Source: Undibacterium paludis (GTDB taxonomy: Bacteria; Pseudomonadota; Gammaproteobacteria; Burkholderiales; Burkholderiaceae_D). From it: a DNA stretch of 64,000 bases. How positions within the stretch are numbered: the first letter of the stretch is position 1; each line of letters begins with the position of its first letter. Positions 59,952 through 64,000 of the stretch are shown piece by piece. The position numbers were made by a program, and so were the translations under genes. Where the stretch lies: contig NZ_JAKZHX010000016.1 in assembly GCF_022568815.1 (NCBI RefSeq), positions 1 through 64,000 of the forward strand. Direction: 5' to 3'. The notes under the pieces are model-generated. The model saw nothing but the letters and a program-made list of their open reading frames with translations. It did not search any database and was not told the DNA's origin.

Positions 59952-61757
59952 TTATTTGACAGCATCCTTCAGCATCAGCTTCTTGATCATGCCGACCGGG
60001 GCGCTGCCATAGCTCAGGAATTGCTCATGGAATTGCTTGAGCTTGAATTTATCACCCTGCTGTTTCTTGAGCTGCTCGCGTAACTCAAGTATCTCACTAT
60101 AGCCACTGAAGTAACTGGTCAACTGCACAGAGGTATATTGCACGCGCAACCATTTGCCGTCCGACTCCGCCTTGGTCTGGAAAGCCTGGTTCACCAGAAA
60201 GTCTTTGGCTTCTGCTTCCGTCATGCCCAGTACATGGACTTGATAATCGAGTATGGTGTTGCAGACTGCACGCAAATTCCATTTGTAATACATGAGCCAC
60301 ATCTCAGGCGTGTTGCCACCATAGCCTGATTCCAGCATCATGCGTTCGCTATACACGGCCCAACCTTCCACCATCGCGCCGTTACCGAACAATGTCTTGA
60401 TCACGGAGGGAGACTGGTTGGCATGCTGTAATTGCGTGTAATGACCAGGGATGGCTTCATGGATATTCAACACCTGCAAGACCCAGTGATTGTATTCACG
60501 CAGCGTGCTTTCTACCTGCTCTGCCGGTTGCCCGTCAAAGGGAGTAACGTTGTAATAGGTCTTGTCGTTGGGCCTGAAGATGCCTGGCGCTTCGATGGAC
60601 GCCACAGTGACACCACGCTGGTATTCCGGCGTTTCACGCACGACCAGCGGCTTTTTCAGGTCCAGGCTGACCAGGTCATGTTCACGTATCCATTTTTCCA
60701 GTTGCGGAAGCTGGCGACGGATTTCAGGATACAGGTCTTTGGCTGCCACATGATTTTCTGACAGCTTGTCGATGACCATGGCGATTTTCTTGACGCCATC
60801 TGCCGGCTTGGCCTGACCACCCATGGTTTTATCCCAAAGCTGGTCAGCCAGTTTTTCCATATTGCGGTGCGCCTCTTCCTTGGCCTTGATGGCGCGCTGG
60901 TAAGCCTGCTCCGCACTGAAGCTGGACTGGATGTCAGCGGCAAATTTGCCCTCATACAGCTCCTTGCCTATGCGGAAAGAGCGTGCCGTAGCCGGGTCAA
61001 GCGTCTTTTCCAGCGCTTCGAGGAATTGCACATAATCGCCGACCGCTGCCCTGGCATTTTTCAGCCCTTCATCAAGAGCTGCCTTGTCTTTACTGTCCAG
61101 TTTTTCTGCTGCCGCTGCTTTTTCGAGTTCAGCCAGTACAGATATGGCACCGGCACTTTGCTTGATCGCCAGGCGTGTATGCTCAGGTGTCGGATTCTTG
61201 ATGCTGGCCTTGGCAGCCAGATAATAGGCTGGTACATTCTGCAGACGCTGGATTGCCACCCGCACCCGTTTCGCCTTGGGAGCAAAATCGGTATTGAGAA
61301 TGGCATCAAAGCTGCCGGCAATATTATATTGCGTCGGATTCCATTCAAATTCACGGAACTGCGTCAGGTACCAGTGCGAACCTTTGAGGTAGTTACGTAT
61401 CAATGCCAGGTCAGTCTGCTCCTTTGCTGACAATTGCTCATCATTCACCTTGTCCAGTTGCGCCAGCCAGTGATCAACGAAACTGACGTAAGCTGCACGG
61501 CTTGCCTGATCAGGCAAAACCAGTTTGTTGGCGTCCTGATATTTGCCTGCTGCCATTGCCATATCCGGGTCTTGCTGCCACAAAGCCTGGAGAAAAGCCG
61601 CCTTGGTTTTAACGAACTGTTGATCCGCCCTGGTACTGCCAGCAACAGATGCAGGGGCAGCAACGGCTTGGGTCAGTCCGACAGTGGCAGACAGGCCCAG
61701 GCAAGTTACAGAAGAGAATAAGGCGGCGATCAGGGCAGGACGAAAAGATATGGGCAT
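59952..61757 (-). CDS. Secreted DUF885-family zinc peptidase
   Basis: 601 residues. Signal peptide ends near AVAA before PASVAG. DUF885 features: zinc motif in NIHEAIPGHYTQLQHANQ (HExxxGH), NGAMVEGWAVYSERMMLE with the downstream Glu ligand, MYYKWNLRAVCNTILDYQVH, and SYFSGYSEILELR near the end. The family are metallopeptidase-like proteins of the envelope, with few members characterised. Starts 28 bp before the phosphatase gene in the same direction. Confidence 0.88.
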   Translation of the reverse strand: MPISFRPALIAALFSSVTCLGLSATVGLTQAVAAPASVAGSTRADQQFVKTKAAFLQALWQQDPDMAMAAGKYQDANKLVLPDQASRAAYVSFVDHWLAQLDKVNDEQLSAKEQTDLALIRNYLKGSHWYLTQFREFEWNPTQYNIAGSFDAILNTDFAPKAKRVRVAIQRLQNVPAYYLAAKASIKNPTPEHTRLAIKQSAGAISVLAELEKAAAAEKLDSKDKAALDEGLKNARAAVGDYVQFLEALEKTLDPATARSFRIGKELYEGKFAADIQSSFSAEQAYQRAIKAKEEAHRNMEKLADQLWDKTMGGQAKPADGVKKIAMVIDKLSENHVAAKDLYPEIRRQLPQLEKWIREHDLVSLDLKKPLVVRETPEYQRGVTVASIEAPGIFRPNDKTYYNVTPFDGQPAEQVESTLREYNHWVLQVLNIHEAIPGHYTQLQHANQSPSVIKTLFGNGAMVEGWAVYSERMMLESGYGGNTPEMWLMYYKWNLRAVCNTILDYQVHVLGMTEAEAKDFLVNQAFQTKAESDGKWLRVQYTSVQLTSYFSGYSEILELREQLKKQQGDKFKLKQFHEQFLSYGSAPVGMIKKLMLKDAVK

Positions 61758-62048
61758 GGTTTTAGTCTCACGGGCTTAATATATTAAGAACGGAAGGCTA
61801 TCATAAGATGAACAGGCTCACTCATATTTTTATCGGATGCTCACAAAGATAAATTATTGGCAAGATTATGGCTGGGTCAGTGACAAGAAATCCATGCAAG
61901 AGACAAGTACCAGAGAGAAACCTGGTTTTCTTTGTTACACTCCAGCCTTAACAAGCTTTGCTGGTCGCGCAAAAACAGTTTCCACAAACCGGGCGAGAAA
62001 CCCGTCCCAGCGACCTTTACACGCTTACCCCCTTCTAAAAAGAACAAT

Positions 62049-63203
62049 ATGAACAGCTCATCCCCCAGCCCTACCCCGGAATTACACTGGATAGAAAACG
62101 ACCAGGCCAGATCCTGTCGCTGGCATTCAGAAAGCGGTGCCCAGCCGCCGAAACGCGTACAGCTTGCAGATGACCGCATGAACGTGGAAACCGCCTACAA
62201 GTTCGCATGCGAAGGTACCGCCCTGCTATGGCGTGGCGACTACCACAATGCCAAGCAATTATTGCAGGCCATGGCCAGACGCATGGATAAAAAACCGGGC
62301 AAGGCGGCAAAAAAAGGCAAGTCCCCTGCCAGCGCAACAGAGGCATTTCATTTGCACAGACAGGCACAGTCACAACGTGCACGCGTACTGGCCATGTTGC
62401 TGATCCCCTTTGAGGCCGACTACCGCATACCCTTGCGTCGTGCACCTGATGTCAGCCTTGCCTGCCAGGAGGTTTATGGCGAAGCAACAACAGCCTTTGT
62501 TGCTTCACTGCGTGAACTGCTGGGTTTGATCGGCGCCCATGAGTGGCGCAAGAATGGTGTGGAGATTGCCACGCTGGGAGCGAAAATTCATCCCTATTAT
62601 GGCGTGTTCTCCCCGGTGCGCGGTGAGTATCTGGACCTGCTCGCCAATGCCCCCCTGCCGTCAACAGCACTGGCTTTTGATATCGGTGCAGGGACTGGTG
62701 TGCTGTCAGCCTTGCTGATCAAACGTGGCATTAACAAGGTCGTCGCCACCGACCAGGACCGGCGCGCCCTGGCTTGTGCGCAAGACAACCTGAACAGGCT
62801 GGGTATGTCTGACCAGGTGACATTGCTGGAAGCTGACCTGTTCCCACCAGGTCGTGCACCACTGGTGGTTTGCAACCCGCCCTGGCTGCCCGCCCGACCG
62901 AATTCACCGATAGAATATGCCGTGTATGACCCTGACAGCCGCATGTTGCGTGGCTTTCTGGCCGGTGTGGCAGCCCATCTGGAACCTCAGGGTGAAGCCT
63001 GGCTGATCATGTCCGACTTTGCCGAGCACCTGGGCCTGCGCAGCGCAAGCGATTTACCGGAATGGATAGCTGCCGGTGGCCTGATAGTAGCAGGCAAGCT
63101 GGATATCAAACCGCGCCACCCCAAATCCACAGATGAAAATGATCCTTTACATGCGGCGCGTGTCAAAGAAATTACTTCATTGTGGCGTTTGAAATTAAAA
63201 TAG
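62049..63203 (+). CDS. Class I SAM-dependent methyltransferase with NPPW motif
   Basis: 384 residues. C-terminal Rossmann domain: LAFDIGAGTGVLSALLIKRGINKVVATDQD (motif I) and VVCNPPWLPARPNSPIEYAVYDPDSRMLRGFL, the NPPY/W signature of amide or adenine N-methyltransferases (PrmC, RsmC, RlmF types). The N-terminal 190 residues are family-specific and include a Lys/Pro-rich loop (RMDKKPGKAAKKGKSPASAT) typical of nucleic-acid binders. The ATG at 62049 was chosen; the longer frame from 61932 runs into the promoter region. Substrate (rRNA or protein Gln) cannot be fixed. Confidence 0.85.
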   Translation: MNSSSPSPTPELHWIENDQARSCRWHSESGAQPPKRVQLADDRMNVETAYKFACEGTALLWRGDYHNAKQLLQAMARRMDKKPGKAAKKGKSPASATEAFHLHRQAQSQRARVLAMLLIPFEADYRIPLRRAPDVSLACQEVYGEATTAFVASLRELLGLIGAHEWRKNGVEIATLGAKIHPYYGVFSPVRGEYLDLLANAPLPSTALAFDIGAGTGVLSALLIKRGINKVVATDQDRRALACAQDNLNRLGMSDQVTLLEADLFPPGRAPLVVCNPPWLPARPNSPIEYAVYDPDSRMLRGFLAGVAAHLEPQGEAWLIMSDFAEHLGLRSASDLPEWIAAGGLIVAGKLDIKPRHPKSTDENDPLHAARVKEITSLWRLKLK

Positions 63204-63276
63204 TGGCTGCAATCTCGGCCAGTGCGCAAACCTGTGCTGGCCACAAAATGAATAAATTGTTTGGAAAATTAGCATC

Positions 63277-63492
63277 ATGATCAACAAGCCCGCCCGTATC
63301 CTGACCTTCAAATGCAAAAACTGCAGCAAATCCGTCCAGGTTTTCCTGCAAAAAGTATCTGCCTGCTCTCACATTCAGCCTTATCAGGGTATTTGCAGCT
63401 GCGGCGAAATCATGAAACATGCGACCGGCAACAAGGAAGCGGTCGCCTCCTACCTGAGTTCCAATGACGTTTTGTGGTCGCATCATCATTGA
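63277..63492 (+). CDS. Small zinc-ribbon protein of unknown function
   Basis: 71 residues. CKNC near residue 13 and CSC near residue 41 form a likely four-Cys zinc ribbon, and the C-terminus has four further His (WSHHH). No function known. The gene stands 73 bp after the methyltransferase stop. A GGAAAATTAG sits upstream at slightly long spacing, so the gene is probable, not certain. Confidence 0.55.
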   Translation: MINKPARILTFKCKNCSKSVQVFLQKVSACSHIQPYQGICSCGEIMKHATGNKEAVASYLSSNDVLWSHHH

Positions 63493-63522
63493 TTCATGCA
63501 CCAAATGCTGAGAAATGTGATG

Positions 63523-63600
63523 ATTTCACAAATTAATCCCTTGTGAAATTTACATTTCCACCTCAGATCAGGTCTATAGCCAGACGAAAGCATTTATAAT
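63523..63600 (+). promoter_or_regulatory. Inverted repeat and probable promoter upstream of ribF
   Basis: ATTTCACAA (63523-63531) and TTGTGAAAT (63541-63549) form a perfect inverted repeat around nine bases, and a consensus TATAAT sits at 63595-63600, giving a leader of about 25 nt to the ribF ATG. The -35 at 63572 is weak (GTCTAT). The inverted repeat could be an operator or the end of the zinc-ribbon transcript. Confidence 0.45.
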
Positions 63601-63630
63601 CTCTGGTTTTGCAGCAGTTTTCTGGAAACA

Positions 63631-64000
63631 ATGAAGGTATTTCGCGGACTACCCAATGCTGCCTCCCGTGCCCCTTGCGCACTGGCGATAGGCAATTTTG
63701 ATGGCGTGCATCTTGGTCATCAGGCTTTGCTTGCCCGTTTGCGGGATGCGGCCACGCGCCTGGGGCTGGAAGCTGCCGTCATGACATTTGAACCACATCC
63801 GCGCGCTTTTTTTGCGCAGATGATGGGCGACCTGTCCAAAGCGCCGACGCGCATCGCCAACCTGCGTGACAACATGACATCATTGCAAACCGCTGGTGTC
63901 GACCGTGTCATCGTGGAACATTTCAATGCCCATTTTGCTTCTTTATCACCGCAAGACTTCATAGAAAAAGTCCTGGTTGATGGCCTGCATGTGAAATGGG
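63631..64000 (+). CDS. ribF: Riboflavin kinase / FAD synthetase, 5' part
   Basis: Bifunctional enzyme converting riboflavin to FMN and FAD. Only the first 123 codons are in the window; the gene runs off the right edge. The N-terminal adenylyltransferase domain is clear: ALAIGNFDGVHLGHQALL (nucleotide-binding GNFDGVHLGH), AAVMTFEPHPRAFF, and ASLSPQDFIEKVLVDGLHVKW. In many proteobacteria ribF precedes ileS and lspA; that cannot be checked here. Confidence 0.95.
   Translation, partial: MKVFRGLPNAASRAPCALAIGNFDGVHLGHQALLARLRDAATRLGLEAAVMTFEPHPRAFFAQMMGDLSKAPTRIANLRDNMTSLQTAGVDRVIVEHFNAHFASLSPQDFIEKVLVDGLHVKW

Overview
The window looks like a chromosome segment of a Gram-negative betaproteobacterium. 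It resembles Oxalobacteraceae/Burkholderiales of moderate GC (Undibacterium-like). This is an inference from gene content and protein style (tkt/gapA, FabI, lone SelD, a B12 salvage cluster with TonB receptor, SpeD-SpeE fusion), not from a database match. No rRNA, tRNA, phage, insertion sequence or CRISPR array was seen. Nearly all of it is ordinary, densely packed chromosomal DNA.

Layout. 1-1089 is an AT-rich stretch without a credible gene. 1090-8640 is a Yej/Dpp-type peptide ABC importer with two tandem paralogous binding proteins, two permeases and a fused double ATPase. A divergent TldD/TldE-like protease pair follows (8775-11572). Then come fabI, an orphan GH8 endoglucanase (bcsZ-like), an RhlE-type RNA helicase with a long leader, selD, tal, a CAT-fold acetyltransferase, a secreted unknown, a Sel1-repeat protein and a small membrane protein (11835-20714).

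20711-36095 on the minus strand is a large cobalamin block. A promoter and a well-preserved cobalamin riboswitch (32574-32747) lead into btuB-btuC-btuD-cobO-cobB-cobU-cbiB-cobD-btuF-(btuF-like)-cobQ, many with overlapping start/stop codons. Upstream, a second unit dgkA-cobT-cobS-cobC-pilZ supplies lower-ligand activation and final assembly. Together they import corrinoids (BtuB, BtuF, BtuCD), adenosylate them (CobO), amidate them (CobB, CobQ), attach aminopropanol phosphate (CobD, CbiB), activate it (CobU), and join it to activated dimethylbenzimidazole (CobT, CobS, CobC). No corrin ring-building genes are present.

36323-46307 holds an IclR regulator, a lipoprotein subtilase with a small membrane-anchored partner, a Cache-domain protein, a BON-domain protein, a short LepB paralogue, gapA, an imperfect-palindrome repeat element, a GNAT acetyltransferase and tkt. 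46490-54535 runs on the plus strand: a SWIM-SNF2 helicase, then the most interesting group, a SpeD-SpeE fusion followed by DUF1190 (YgiB/YjfM), glutathionylspermidine-synthetase-like (YgiC/YjfC) and DUF350 (YjfL) genes, then rsmE and a YidB-like gene. 54624-61757 (minus) carries AlaX, a glutathione transferase, a secreted PHP-domain (CehA-like) protein with duplicated Ig-like domains, a dual-specificity phosphatase and a DUF885 peptidase. The window closes with a methyltransferase, a tiny zinc-ribbon protein and the 5' part of ribF.

The best candidate for an under-described system is the speDE-DUF1190-ATP-grasp-DUF350 module: polyamine synthesis physically linked to a putative polyamine/peptide ligase and two envelope proteins. 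Second is a BtuF-like protein in the B12 operon that lacks any export signal.
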